From assembly GCF_031143425.1 (NCBI RefSeq), contig NC_090445.1, forward strand, positions 1,194,152,691 to 1,194,216,690: a stretch of DNA of 64,000 nucleotides, given 5' to 3'. Shown here one piece after another: positions 1 through 11,579 of this stretch; the first letter of the stretch is position 1; each line of letters begins with the position of its first letter. The notes under the pieces are model-generated. The model saw nothing but the letters and a program-made list of their open reading frames with translations, had not been told where the DNA came from and did no database searches. This stretch comes from Pleurodeles waltl (Eukaryota > Chordata > Amphibia > Caudata > Salamandridae). A program made the position numbers and the translations under genes.

Positions 1-1100
1 TAACAAAGTAGATATATGACCTTGTATGTTTCAGAAGCATTCCACACACTCAACAACATTGCCGGCAGATATTGTAAAAATCAGCTGTCACTACAGAGCA
101 TTTAAACATGCATATTAACATGATTTGTACTCACCAACAGGGCCACCAATCACAATCCCCAGGTGGTCCAGCAGATCTTGCTCCCTGGAGACAAGGTCAT
201 CCCAGCGGTGCTTCAGCTGGTGGTCGTTTCTTGGTGTGTGATAAATCCATTACAGATGATGCAACACCTTTGCCCACCTGAGCCTCCATGACTCAGTGTG
301 AAACCCCTTTATCACCCGCCCACCTGCCTCAATCATTAGGGGTAGGAAATGGCACACCAGCCATATGAATCCACCCAGCTCCTCCTCTCCCATCTTTCCA
401 AGACGAGGCCTACCCAACATCCTTGTAGCAAAAGAGAAATAGGGGATAAAGGGGAACAAAGGAGAATAGGGGGAAAGTAGAACAGGAAAAATTCAAATAA
501 ACAACTAACACAGCCCAACTATACCCAAACTAAAACTACCCACAACAGACTCCCAACAAAACAAAGACAATACTTTACAACACAAATGAGCACAAAAAAC
601 ACTCAGACAGGATACTACAACAAGTTTTTATTCATAAAAAGACAATAAAAAGACCACACAGGAGACAAATTCACTAAATATACAGAGACACATTGAGACA
701 CAGTCACACAGTCAGGAAATATCACAGACTGCAAAGTGAAAGTGAAAGTACACCCACTGTACATAATCTGTAAACAGGATATCCTGTTACATCACTTCCT
801 GCCTAAACTAAAATGGCGGGTGTTTTTATCGTCATGCGGCAAAATATTTTGACGCATACAGTCTGCGTGTCATTTTTTTCGACGCACAGGAGTAGAGTTG
901 AGCCCGCATCCATATGTTTGGAAATAGTTTCACACTTAACCAATTTTCTGAGGTACAGTGTGGAAGATAAAGCTCAGGGGCAATGGTTATTTCAAGGCAT
1001 TATGCGTCGTTTTTCGGCCATAAGCGTCATTTTTTGACGCTTGTGCATCATGTTTTGAAGCGTATGAGGCAACATTTCTGGCATTAACTGGGTTTGGGTC
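1..1100 (-). mobile_element. Harbinger-like DNA transposon fragment, continues past the left edge
   Basis: A SANT/Myb-type exon read leftward sits at 135-470, and a segment with repeated GACGC/GCGTC motifs lies at 830-1080. The GACGC-rich stretch, with the words GACGCTTG and TATGAGGCAA, resembles the right terminal segment of the Harbinger element ending near 11913, in the same orientation. A leader with an AGGAAGTGATG-like word upstream of the exon recalls the leader of the SANT gene at 22806. The left end lies outside the window and no terminal inverted repeat was defined, so the boundaries are approximate. Confidence 0.4.
135..470 (-). pseudogene. SANT/Myb-like Harbinger accessory protein, exon remnant
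   Basis: The reading frame at about 135-225 encodes QLKHRWDDL followed by an acidic/leucine stretch (EQDLLDHLG), the kind of third-helix signature seen in the SANT/Myb proteins that accompany PIF/Harbinger transposases. A canonical splice donor, GTGAGT on the minus strand at 134-129, follows the exon. Upstream the frame has an in-frame stop at about 250, so the exon is broken. Family assignment rests on the RWDDL-type helix and on context; the N-terminal half was not recognised. Confidence 0.35.
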
Positions 1101-2058
1101 ATTTTACCATTTTAATGTAATATTACAGTTGTGACAATACTGAGATAGGCTGATTGCACCCACTTTGGTCATGACGGTGTATGGGCACGTGACACATCAT
1201 ACTACTGAGGACCATGATCCGCTACTTCATGTACAGGATTTTCACTCTTGACTGACGCAATAGATGGCCAAACGTGTGGCCTACATATCTGTATTGCACA
1301 AATTGGGCATGTTTGGCGTCAGGTGAGGATAGCAAGGTGACGCACATAAGTACAATACCTCAATGCCTATGGCTCAATGTGTGTGCATTGACTACTAATA
1401 TTGTTGTTGACCCGCTGTGTGAGCATCACAAGATGCATTATTGCAAATATGCTTGTATGAATGTGGAGTCAATGTGTCCAACCCTTAGATGCAAGTCAGT
1501 GTGGAAATCAGAGAGGACATGTGTTAGTCATACATGTAGCAACATCTGCTGTGTGCACTTTCTAGTTTTTGGGTAATGTAAACACCACAAATGACAAAGC
1601 ATGCACCGGATATATAGCAGACGCTTGTTCATGTCAATGGTACAAAACTTGCCCATCACATGTCCTGGAATTTTGGATACTGCTTCTTAGGCACTTGTTG
1701 GTGAACCCAACATGAGTCAGGCACTTGTACTGACTAAGTGGGTACCGTGTTATTGACACAGAAAGCCACAGGTGAACCACAATTGTAATATCACGCCACA
1801 ATTGTGGTCATATGACAGAGCCACAACTCTCCTGTGGTAGTGGCGGACCAGCAGACCAAGCAGCACGTGGCCACATATTTCCAGTGATCAATAGCACAGA
1901 GATGTCTGGTTCATGTGTGTGGGCCAATGTTGATCCTGTATATTTTTAGGGGTGTATGTTGTCACAGTTACGTCCAGGTCTAGTCATGAGTCAGTGGCGG
2001 CTATTCCTGTATCTACTGAGTATCCTTCAGAGATCAATGGAAGTAAAGCCAATGAGGA
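1101..2058. other. No gene seen; pre-insertion flank of the chromovirus
   Basis: No coding signal recognised. A small inverted repeat (CCACAATTGT with its complement) lies near 1779-1809. The sequence is continuous with 7978 onward, because the chromovirus at 2064-7972 splits it. Confidence 0.5.
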
Positions 2059-2063
2059 TATAA

Positions 2064-2838
2064 TGTTACGTACTGCGCTGGACTTCTCACCTCTGGATAC
2101 CGGGTTGGCGAATACACCAAGTCTTCTACAGGTTCTGGATACTCCCAGGTAAGGGCGACCCCTTCTAGTAGCCACGGTGCCACTTGACAGGCTACGCCGA
2201 AGCAGACCGTACCCTCCAGAAGGAGTCCCAGAGGGAAAAACCCCAACACTGGGGGAAAAACCTCAAACAGGAACTCCTGAAGAAAAACAAGAAAAAACAG
2301 GACTAAACAACAGGAAACAAAAAATAGGCAAAAATCTCCCAAGGCAAAAAGCAGGAACAAAGAACAGGATAAAATCTCCCAAGGCAAAAAGCAGGAACAA
2401 AGAACAGGAGCGAACAGCACAACCAGAAGGAAGTGTTTTCAATGCAAGGTGGAACAAGACTGACTGACTTATATACTGAGAAAAGGGAAGTGACATCACA
2501 GGAAAAGGAAAGAACACCATCTTGAATTGGGAAGAGCCCATAGACCAGTAAAGGAAAAAGAAAGTAGTATAAAAGAAAAACAGAGCATGCTGGGACAAAA
2601 ACACGAAGAAGACAAGATGGACACAACATGGACAGAGACAGGTAAAAAGACCAGACAACCCACCAACAACAAAAAGAAGAAAAAAAAGGGCTACAGCTAA
2701 GTGTAGCGCGACCAGGAGCGAAATATATGCTTCCCAGAATGTGTAGTCAAAAAACGCGGGGAACGGCGCTCCGAGTATCGGTTACGCGTTCCATCCGCGA
2801 GGACAGAAAGAGACGCCGCGTCTGAGTGCGGCGTTACA
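2064..2838 (-). repeat. 3' LTR of chromovirus
   Basis: 775-bp direct repeat of 7204-7972, with TG...CA-type ends and TATAA immediately outside. It contains a tandem duplication of about 39 bp (AAATCTCCCAAGGC...) at roughly 2329-2407, also present in the other LTR, so the duplication predates insertion. The TATA segment (TTATATAC on the plus strand) is near 2469-2476. Confidence 0.95.
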
Positions 2839-2856
2839 GTAGGTCCCCTCCCCTAA
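2839..2856 (-). other. Polypurine tract
   Basis: In the minus sense TTAGGGGAGGGGACCTAC abuts the 3' LTR directly. A purine run here is the expected primer site for plus-strand synthesis. Confidence 0.8.
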
Positions 2857-3602
2857 GCACCAGGTTTGTCAGGATAACTGTCAAAAAACAGGCGGACCAA
2901 ACGGGGAGCATGGGCGGAGGAAGCATCCTCCCAAGAACAGTCACTGAGAGGGTATCCTTTCCAATGGACCAAAAACTGTAGTTTGCGTCGAAAAATTCTG
3001 GAGTCACAGATTTCCTGGACTTCATACTCAGGCTGTCCGTTAATAGAAAGAGGAGGCGGACGCTGGAACTGGCGATGGTATGGATCAGGAACAAAGAGTT
3101 TTAACTGGGACACATGGAAAACAGGATGAACCCTCCAGGTATGAGGTAAGCGGAGACGCACAACTACAGGATTCAGGACTTGCGAAATCCGAAAAGGTCC
3201 ATAAAAACGTGGCTTGAACTTATTGGTGGAAAACCGGGAAGGTAGGAATCTGGAAGAAAGCCACACCTTGTGGCCCACTTGATACAAACGTGCGGCTTGT
3301 CGATAACGATCCGCCTTTCGTTTCATTGCTTGTTTCGAAGCTAGGAGAGTTGTGTGAAGTAGGCCCTGGATTCGACAGATCTGTTGTGAAAAAGAAGTGA
3401 CAGCAGGCACAGAAGAGGATGTTCGGGAAACAGTAGTGAAAGTCCTCGTATGAAATCCATAGGTACAATAAAAGGGTGTGGTCTTGGTAGCACTATGTAT
3501 TGTGTTGTTATAGGAGAACTCGGCAAGAGCAAGATACTCCGACCAATTGCTTTGTGTGGCATTGCAGTAACATCTCAGATACTGCTGAAGTTCTTGATTC
3601 AC
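2853..3602 (-). pseudogene. Chromovirus integrase C-terminus with chromodomain
   Basis: This 249-residue frame continues the integrase (NQELQQYLRCYCN, WSEYLALAEFSYNN, then the GPFRISQVLNPVVVRLRLP barrel and HPVFHVSQLK) and ends in a chromodomain: EYEVQEICDSR, LQFLVHWKGYPLSDCSWE, then a C-terminal helix. Chromodomains on integrases bind modified histone tails and steer integration into heterochromatin, a property established for chromoviruses. The aromatic WKGY and W residues are kept. The frame runs to within 15 bp of the 3' LTR. Confidence 0.93.
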
Positions 3603-4237
3603 TCTTCAGTTTGCCCATTAGTTTGTGGATGGAAACCAGAGGATAAAGAAATCTCAATGTTAAATAAGGCACAAAAGGCCCTCCAGAAACGTGATACATA
3701 TTGAGGCCCTCTGTCTGAAATGACCTCTTGCGGAAGACCATGGAGGCGAAAAATATCCCGCAGAAAAATGCGACTCATTTCTGGAGCCGTCGGTAGTTTC
3801 TTCAAGACTGAGAAATGGGCCTTCTTGGTGAATGAATCTACGGTCACCATGATTACTTGGTTACCAGAGGAGGTAGGTAGAGAGCATATGAAATCCGTGG
3901 ATAGAGTACACCAAGGAGCGGAAGGAACAGGTAAAGGTCTTAATAAACCTGCCACCTTAGTTCGGGGTGTCTTAGTCTGAGCACAAACTGGGCATGCTGA
4001 CACATAGGTTTCAGTGTCTGTCTTAAGAGAAGGCCACCAAAAAGATCGCTGAAGCAGCTCCTGGGTCTTCCTGATACCTCGATGACTGGCTATAGGAGAA
4101 TCATGGCACATTTGTAGAGCTTCTGTCTGCACTTTCTTGGTAGGTAGAAAAAGAGCATGTTGATGATAGAAGTAGTTGTCGTCCTTCTGCAAAAAAGGAG
4201 TCACTCTATCCCATTCTGAAGCAGACAGAAACTGGTA
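3599..4237 (-). pseudogene. Chromovirus integrase, N-terminal and catalytic domains
   Basis: The same frame as the reverse transcriptase continues after the TAG. The zinc-binding HHCC domain is visible (CHDSPIASHRGIRKT...CPVCAQTK), then the core with Asp in LSTDFICSLP, Asp in VISDRGPQYVS and Glu in HPQTNGQTE. The frame ends at 3599 directly after this last motif; the remainder continues from about 3602 in another frame, so a single-base indel divides the integrase. Confidence 0.92.
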
Positions 4238-5650
4238 CTAGGATTGAACGCGTTCTTGAAAAGACTGAGTAGCTCCGATGATTCTGCTAGACTCAATAAG
4301 AGGTGGAGAGGAGTTCTGGGCTATGTCAGGATATCTGCGGGATAAGGCATCTGCCACTGAATTCTGGGAACCAGTTATGTACGTGATCACAAAATCGTAC
4401 TGGCTAAAGAAGAAAGCCCATCGAGCCTGACGACTATTGTGACACTGAAAACTCCGAAGACATTGGAGATTACGATGATCAGTCCTGGCTTCAAAAGGCT
4501 CTCTGGAACCCATCAAGAAATGCCTCCTTTCTTTACAAACTACTTTGAGCGCGAGTAGTTCTCGTTCCAGTACAGAATAATTGCATTCAGCCTCTGATAG
4601 GATATGAGACAGATAAAAGATAGGATGTTCCAGTCCATCGTTGTCTTGTTTTTGTAGCAGAACTGCCCCAATAGCTCTGTCTGAGGCATCAGTCACAACA
4701 ATAAATTTCTTGGTATTGTCAGGATGACGCAACACGGGTGCTTGGGTAAAGGCTGTCTTCAATTCTTGAAATGCGTGTTCAGCATCTTTGGTCCAAACGA
4801 AACCCTTCTTCAGGTTCTCTTTCTTAATTGTTTGTGTTATGAAACTTTGTAGGTGGGCAAAGTTCTGAATAAACTGACGATAAAAGTTTGATAAACCAAG
4901 GAAACATTGCGGTTCCTTAATGGACGTTGGAGAAGGCCAATCTAATATGGCACTGACCTTGTCAGGATCCATGGATATTCCGTGTTGATTAATACAGAAC
5001 CCCAAATACTTTACTTCAGATTTATGGAACTCACACTTGTCAGGTTTACAAAACAATTGTTTTTTCTTGAGTCTTTCCAGGACTTGCAGTACATGATTTA
5101 TACGTTGCTCAGGATCACGGGAATATATCAAGATATCATCCAAATAAATGACTACATATTGGTTGAGTACATCAGAGAACACCGAATCCATAAATCGTTG
5201 AAAAACAGAAGGGGCGTTGGTCAGTCCAAAGGGCATAACACGGTACTCATAGTGCCCAAAAGGGGTACGGAAAGCTGTCTTCCATTCATCTCCTTCCTTG
5301 ATCTGAAGGAGATGATAGGGACCACGTAAGTCTAATTTGGTAAACATCTTGGCTCCTTGAATGGCATCCAATATATCTCTGATTAAAGGCAGCGGATATC
5401 GATCCTTAATCGTTATTTGGTTGACTTCACGAAAGTCAACACAAGGATGCAGATCCTTGGTCTTCTTTGGGACGAAGAAGAGAGGAGCCCCAGCCGGGGA
5501 CGTGGAAGGAGCAATCAAACCGTTGTGCAAGTTATCGTCTAAATATTCCTTTAGCACCTTCCTTTCTTGGTCTGTCAGAGAATACATTCGACCAAAGTGG
5601 ACGACTTCATCAGGAATTAAAGGAATAGCACAGTCATAACTGCGATGAGG
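4238..5650 (-). pseudogene. Chromovirus reverse transcriptase and RNase H
   Basis: Reverse transcriptase motifs appear in order: LHPCVDFREVN, FTKLDLRGPYHLLQI, MPFGLTNAPSVFQRFM, YVVIYLDDILIYS (YLDD at about residues 148-151 counted from the Met at 5587), then KYLGF. RNase H follows: FIVVTDASDRAIGAVL, LERELLALKVV, ARTDHRNLQ, SVADALSRR. The catalytic residues of both enzymes appear intact. The frame is open upstream of 5587 to about 5650, where it is out of phase with the protease, and ends at TAG 4240-4238, after which the integrase continues in the same frame. Confidence 0.95.
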
Positions 5651-6299
5651 CAGGAAAAATAGGATTACTAGGTTTCTGAAAAATCCTGATATATTCCTGA
5701 TAACAATCTGGAACTCCCTGGATCATATTGATAGAGTTAGTGTTATCCTTAGTTGACTGACAGGATCTTTTGGGAGTCCAATAAGAAGTAGTGGAATAAC
5801 AATTCTGTTGACAAAATGAAGACGTTAGGGATATAGTTCTTGTTTCCCAATTGATACAGGGGTTGTGTCGGGCTAACCAGGGTATTCCCAAAATCAGGAT
5901 GTGATTTGGTGAGGCTATGAGATCAAAGGCAACATATTCTTGATGCCCCCCAAATGTCAAACAAAGAGTAGGAGTTGAGGCCACCACAGGTCCTGAGGTT
6001 AACGGAGAGCCATCCACCGTGTGAACCTGCTCAGGAGTCTCTTTAAGAATGCGGGGAATTCCTCTACTCGTAGCCCAGGTCTCATCCAGATAGAGTCCAC
6101 TAGCTCCACAATGAAGGAGAGCCAGAAGGTGTTCTTCTTGATCTTGTGAACTTTGTAACTTGACCGAGAGGATAAACAGGGTGGACATGCTTTCTTTGGA
6201 GGAACATATTGATGATACTTCAGCTCCTCCTGTCTCCTTCCTCCTTACAGGGGACGGGAGCTGGCGTTTCCCGCAGGTCTTGAGGGACGTACCGGACAA
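5634..6299 (-). pseudogene. Chromovirus retropepsin-like protease region
   Basis: This frame overlaps the end of gag and carries the aspartic protease of pol. The active-site segment reads LLHCGASGLYLD, where families of this type have Asp before the Ser/Cys-Gly-Ala, so the catalytic residue is replaced by His. A downstream ILGIPWLARHNPCINW block is the second conserved protease region. The frame is broken near 5645, before the reverse transcriptase. Confidence 0.85.
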
Positions 6300-7165
6300 C
6301 TACGGATCAGGTGGCTAGCCTTACCACAGTACAGACAAAGTCCCTTTCGTCATCATTCCTCCCTTTCTGACTCCGTCAATGGCCCACGAACCAGATCTAT
6401 CTGCATGGGTTCTTCAGGGGGAGTTGGAGGGGCTTTGGATGGAATATCTTCCTTTTGCCAACTGCTAGCACGAAAGGTACCAGACTGGTATGGAGCTAGC
6501 GTTCTACGTCTCTCCATCTTGCGCTCTCGAAGTCTATATTCGATGTTCATAGATTGATCCATTAAGTCCTTCAAAGAACAAGCTGGAGAAGAATGTACAA
6601 GCTCATCTTTAATTTCTTCACGCAGGCCTCGGCGGAAAAGGGTTATGAAGGTGCGTTCCACCCAGGAGGTTTCAGCTGCCAGCTGTTTGAAGCGAGTTAT
6701 ATGCTGCAGAACATTCTGATTACCCTGCTGAATGTCACATAAGACTTCTTCAGCTGCTGCTTCTACCCCAGGTCTCTCAAACATTTGTTTGAAAAGAGTC
6801 AGGAAAGCGGAATAGTTAGCCAGGACTGGGTCTTCTGCAGAAATCAGAGGAGTCGCCCAAGCAAGTGCCGGACCAGACAAGGCGCTGATCAGGTAGCCCA
6901 CCTTAGCCTTGTCCGAAGAAAACTGGAGTGGACGAAAGGCAAAGAAAACCGTCAGGGCGTCCAAAAATTCCTTCATCTTTAGAGGATCTCCAGAATATCG
7001 AGGAGTAGTGGCAGATACGGGTGGTATGTCCATTGATCGGGAAGACAAGACCTGTCGTAGCGCAGTGTTCTCTTCCCATAACTGTTGTAACTCTTGGGCT
7101 TGTTGCTGGACAGTCTGCAATATGGCTTGAGCATTTTCTGACGCCTCTCCCTGTGGATCTTCCAT
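6245..7165 (-). pseudogene. Chromovirus gag with CCHC zinc knuckle, interrupted
   Basis: The frame starts at an ATG just inside the 5' LTR (MEDPQGEASEN...), continues through a coiled-coil-like glutamine/leucine stretch and a retrotransposon gag core (FAFRPLQF..KVGYLIS..LSGPALAWATPL, then LFKQMFERPG), and ends with a zinc knuckle at 6296-6337 (CLYCGKASHLIRSC, a perfect C-X2-C-X4-H-X4-C). Two adjacent in-frame TGA codons at 6355-6350 separate the core from the knuckle; the frame resumes directly after them and ends at TAA 6247-6245. Gag packages element RNA and forms the particle. The tandem stops look like CpG decay of arginine codons. Confidence 0.9.
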
Positions 7166-7190
7166 GGTGATCTCGCAACACGTAGACTTT

Positions 7191-7203
7191 TGGAGTTGCA
7201 ATC
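7191..7203 (-). other. Primer-binding site, probably self-priming type
   Basis: The sequence just inside the 5' LTR reads GATTGCAACTCCA in the element sense. It lacks the TGG that starts a site pairing with the CCA end of a tRNA. Its complement (plus strand 7193-7203) matches 9 of 11 bases at the predicted transcript 5' end (7579-7569). Self-priming from the RNA 5' end is established for the chromovirus Tf1 and relatives; its use here is inference. Confidence 0.55.
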
Positions 7204-7972
7204 TGTTACGTACTGTGCTGGACTTCTCACCTCTGGATATCGGGTTGGCGAATACACCAAGTCTTCTACAGGTTCTGGATACTCCCAGGTAAGGGCGACC
7301 CCTTCTAGTAGCCACGGTGCTGCTTGACAGGCTACGCCAAAGCAGACCGTACCCTCCAGAAGGAGTCCCAGAGGGAAAAAAAACCCCAACACTGGGGAAA
7401 AAAACTCAAACAGGAACTCCTTAAGAAAAAACAGGACTAAACAACAGATAACAAAAAATAGGCAAAAATCTCCCAAGGCAAAAAGCAGGAACAAAGAACA
7501 GGCAAAAATCTCCCAAGGCAAAAAGCAGGAACAAAGAACAGGAGCGAACAGAACAACCAGAAGGAAGTGTTTGCAACGCAAGGTGGAACAAGACTGACTG
7601 ATTTATATACTGAGAAAAGGGAAGTGACATCACAGGAAAAGGAAAGAACACCATCTTGAATTGGGAAGAGCCCATAGACCAGTAAAGGAAAAAGAAAGTA
7701 GTATAAAAGAAAAACAGAGCATGCTGGGACAAAAACACGAAGAAGACAAGTTGGACACAACATGGACAGAGATAGGTAAAAAGACCAGACAACCCACCAA
7801 CAGCAAAAAGAAGAAAAAAAAGGGCTACAGGTAAGTGTAGCGCGACCGGGAGCAAAATATATGGTTCCCAGAATGTGTAGTCCAAAAATTTGGGGGACTG
7901 CGCTCTGAGTATCGGTAGCGCATTCCATCCGCGAGGACAGAAAGAGATGCTGCGTCTGAGTGCGGTGTTACA
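7204..7972 (-). repeat. 5' LTR of chromovirus
   Basis: 769-bp direct repeat of 2064-2838, followed by the target duplication TATAA at 7973-7977. In the minus sense it carries a TATA box at 7609-7602 and a predicted transcript start near 7579. It also holds the 39-bp tandem duplication at about 7461-7545. Confidence 0.95.
7602..7609 (-). promoter_or_regulatory. LTR TATA box
   Basis: Minus-sense TATATAAA in U3. A start about 30 bases downstream would fall near 7579, exactly where the sequence complementary to the primer-binding site begins. Confidence 0.65.
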
Positions 7973-7977
7973 TATAA

Positions 7978-9757
7978 GAAACCATATGGGGATGGTCCCA
8001 CCCTGTCACTGCAGACGTGTTATGAGACTGTCAACAGGGCAACCTTGGTGTGCTGAGTGAGATCATATTTTAGGAGTCTTGTACCGGCAGGTGTCATTAC
8101 AACATTTGTACACAGGTTGGCCTGTAAAGTTCCCACTGCATCTGGGAACATCATAACCTTTGTGTTGATTAATCTCGCGGCTATTCACCATGCACAGCCC
8201 ATCAATATGTTGTGAGCAATATGAATCAGCGTGTGAACTGTCAGGATCCTAACATGTGTGGACTTTTCATGCACATTATCAGAGGTTGCTTGTTCTGCTG
8301 GAGGCACCATACCCAATCCCTGCATACGGCCATGGTACACTGTCACACTTTGTCGCTCATGCATACATGAGACCCAGACAAGGGATAGGCCATGATTTGG
8401 GTATTTGGAGACAAGTTCCCAATTACTGTACGATAAATAAGCAGATTATGCTAAATAACTTATTTGAGTATGCATTGAAGAACCACCTGACAAAATACCC
8501 CCGGAGGAATGTGAGGGTTGGGAAAGCAAGTATGATACATATGTAGCCACAAGGAACCTTTAGGGTAACGCACAGACAGGTGCCAGTCAGGCTGACAGGA
8601 TGCAGGGTCAATTGGGATCCAGCAATTTCACAAGGTACATACTCAGTGGTCTGACTAAGACTGGTCGGAGGAAGAACAAGACAGTTGATATGGAAAACTG
8701 TGTTTGTCCTGTGTTTTGGAAGGTGACACATAAACCCAAGTACTGTGTTACACAGCTTATTTTCTAGCAATGCATAACAGTGTAATCGAACAAAAATGGC
8801 AGCTTCTCTGCTGTTCCAAGCATCTGCAAAGGCAGTGCATGTTCAAATGGCTGGCCTACATGGAGGTGCTCACAGGTGTGTGCTGCATCAGTTTCTCACA
8901 AGTCCTGTAGGTGAGATTTGAGTTCAAATGGCCAACAGTACCTTTCACATGGGAAGCAAACTACAGGTGAGAACAGGGCTTAGAGGCTACTAGCCAGTGC
9001 ATTATTTAACCTGACGTCCATGCAGACAGATGTACAATGACTATGGCATACCATACTAAAGGGTGAAGCACACTGGATAAATATATTGTTAGTCTGTGTG
9101 TGTGTGTAGAGGAGGGAATATCTGGGTACACATATTACCATTCCAGGGACCTCTTAAGACGGGTGGGGTGAGACCAGGAACATGGGTGTGTCAGGACTTA
9201 GGACATGGGCTGACATGTACATGGAATGTCATGTGCGCAATGCTTGTCATAGGTGTGGCACTTGTGTTCTCTATGTTCTGCTTCTATGGAATTCTAGTCA
9301 CACATGGTCCTTGCAAAGCTGGTGATGTAACAGTTACTGCTGTCAAGAGTGTGGCCATCCATTAATGTTACTGTTGCAATTACACATCCCCTGCCTCATG
9401 TATGATGCAGTTTGTTCCATCATTGACTGATGGTGTCTTAGTTGTGTGCCATATGCTGCAATGAATCATGTTGCCAACATGTATGGGTGAAATAGGTGTG
9501 GTCCTCTGCTATTGCCCTTCAAAGGTGAAATGTACAGGATATATGTAATTTACAGTGTGTGTGACTGTTGAATAATACGCATCACAATTGCTTTGGAAAT
9601 GTCTGTGTCCTGGTCGGTATATCAGCAATGCTCCATGGGGCTACACTCTTGTTCTGATAGTTAGAGATAAAGGTGAGCAAAAATGATTACCCAGACCATG
9701 ATATGGTGATTATTATAGGTGTTTATTTACATTTGTTGATACAGTGGTGATGCTGAG
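7978..9757. other. No gene seen
   Basis: AT/GT-rich sequence with a short GT run near 9093-9106. No coding, RNA or clear repeat signature recognised. It may be the interior of the Harbinger element whose transposase lies at 9763-11515. Confidence 0.4.
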
Positions 9758-9762
9758 TTGAT

Positions 9763-11515
9763 TCAAAAGAAATTGTTGACAATATGTTGGCGCCTACGCA
9801 ATCCTGCAGCTGTGTTTGGTTTGTCCCCCTCATGTTGCTGGCCAGCATCCTCCTCTTTCTCCTCTTCAGGCATTTGTGGCTCTGGTTCTAATAGGGGAAT
9901 GTTCCTTCGTACACAAATGTTGTGCAGGATGGCACATGTTAAAATGATCTTGCAGACCATTTCTGGTGGGTATAGGGTGCTGCCACCAGTGATGTTGAGG
10001 CATCTGAATCTCGACTTCAGGATGCCAAAGGTCCTCTCGACTATGGTGCGTGTCCTCCTATGTGCCTCATTGTAGGCACGCTCTGCTGCAGTGCTTGGGT
10101 TGCCAAATGGTGTCATAATCCATGGCTGGATCCCACACCCCTGATCAGTTGAAAGAGAAAATGATTGAGATCATGTTGATGTAGCTTGCCCCATTAATGT
10201 CACCTTGCATGGCAGTAGTTGTCTTGTGTTGTCTGTGACTCTTTTGTGTTATTGTGTTGATTCCTAGGCTTCTAGGATGTACCATCAGCATTGGGTTGTT
10301 TCCTTGGCTGAACGAGTGTTTGCCTGCTGACCGGTTGTCAGCAGTATATTTTGGAAGTTGCAGTACAGTGGGTACTCCCTAGCATTGTGACTTGTGTTAC
10401 AGGTGTCCCTGTGTCTTCACTGGGGGTGAGATGATAGTTCCATACACAGATTCAAATTGACAGTGGTGGTAACACGTTGGCATCTATGTACCCTGGTCAT
10501 CCCTTACCTTTAGACATATGCAATGGATTAATTTAAACATCAGTGAGACGCTTACATTTTGCAAGGTGACAATTAGCCAAACTTCTCCATACGTTGTGAT
10601 CATTGACGTCTTAACATTTGACTGTACACTAATTTCACACGTGTGACAAGTTCACTGCAGACCTATCAAAACATGCCTAGCGGTGTCACAACCTCAGTGT
10701 GTTCCTGTTCACATGTCACTGTCATGGTGTATGTGTTATTTATCCTAGAGTGTTGATGTGCAGTGTGTATATAAGTAGGTTTCTGTACTTACCAACAAGT
10801 AGTCCATTGCCATTTCGTCCATCCTGGAAGTGTTGATTGATGGTACAGTGACGGAAGATGAATGAATCATGTCCACTCCCAGGATACTTTGCCACGATGT
10901 TGGTGATCAATCCCTGGTGATCCACAATGGCCTGCACATTGATAGAGTGTGTGTGCTTCCTGTTGCGGTATAGATGTTCAGTTGCAGCAGGTGGCACAAG
11001 GCGTACATGTGTGCAGTCCATGGCACCAAGGACGTGTGGAAATCCATTAATGAGGTAAAACCCCTGTTTAGTCTCCTGCTGCTTCTGATGTGTGTTTGGG
11101 AAGCAGATGTGGCGGGTGTGAGTGTGATGATGGCATCCAGTACCTTGGGCAAGAAGGCGGAGAATGATGGCTGTGAGATCCCACCACCCAGGGCGCCAGT
11201 GGTTTGAAAGGAGCCACTTGCCAACATGTGTAGTAAAGCTAGCAGCTTGGTTTCTGGTGGGATGGTGCGGGGTGTCTGCAAGCTGGGTGCCAACTGTGGC
11301 TCAATGTTGCGCAGCAGCTGCTGAATGGCTTGCCAGTTCAACCTATACCTCTGGATGATGTCATGTTCCCTGAGGCCATGAAGGGTTGTCCTGGTGCGGA
11401 ATAGCCTCTCCTGCCTTTTGCGTTGCCTTTGGGGTCCCTGCTGGGGTTGTGGAAGCTGCTGTTGTTGTTGCTGTGCTCTGCGTCTGTGTGCACGCTGGAT
11501 GAGAAGAACCTCCAT
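9763..11515 (-). pseudogene. PIF/Harbinger transposase (HARBI1-like), two exons
   Basis: Exon 1 (about 11515-10793) holds a glutamine-rich N-terminus, a helical DNA-binding region (LFRTRTTL...IIQRYRLNWQAI..LL..IEPQL), ALLHMLASGSFQTTGALGGGISQPS, then MDCTHVRLVPPAATEHLYRNRKHTHSIN and AKYPGSGHDSFIFRH. It ends at a perfect donor, GTAAGT (10792-10787). Exon 2 (10140-9763) follows an acceptor CAG and encodes IQPWIMTPFGNP and VERTFGILKSRFRCL, then a C-terminal helix and acidic tail. The DDE candidates are Asp in MDCTHV, Asp in GSGHDS and Glu in VERTFG. Exon 1 is broken by a frameshift near 11115. The product would cut and paste the element with a SANT partner protein. Confidence 0.88.
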
Positions 11516-11579
11516 GTCTTCCTTTTGCTGTTCTGCTGTTGCTTCTGTGTGGTTTCATTAAATACAGGTGTGTTTGCCC

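Larger units (their letters stand above)
2059..7977 (-). mobile_element. Full-length Ty3/gypsy chromovirus with 5-bp TSD
   Basis: Complete LTR retrotransposon read leftward: 5' LTR 7204-7972, primer-binding site, gag, protease, reverse transcriptase/RNase H, integrase with C-terminal chromodomain, polypurine tract, and 3' LTR 2064-2838. Both LTRs begin TGT and end ACA, and the insertion is bounded by identical TATAA at 2059-2063 and 7973-7977. The domain order and the chromodomain place it in the chromoviruses. It is dead: two tandem stops in gag, a changed protease active site, a stop between RNase H and integrase, and frameshifts near 5645 and 3600. By eye the LTRs differ by roughly 4-5 percent, so it is not recent. 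Confidence 0.95.

Noticed and set aside
2034..2658. Leucine/phenylalanine-rich minus-strand frames resembling membrane proteins, also at 6979-7928
   Set aside because: They arise from A-rich, tandemly duplicated LTR sequence and occur in both LTRs.
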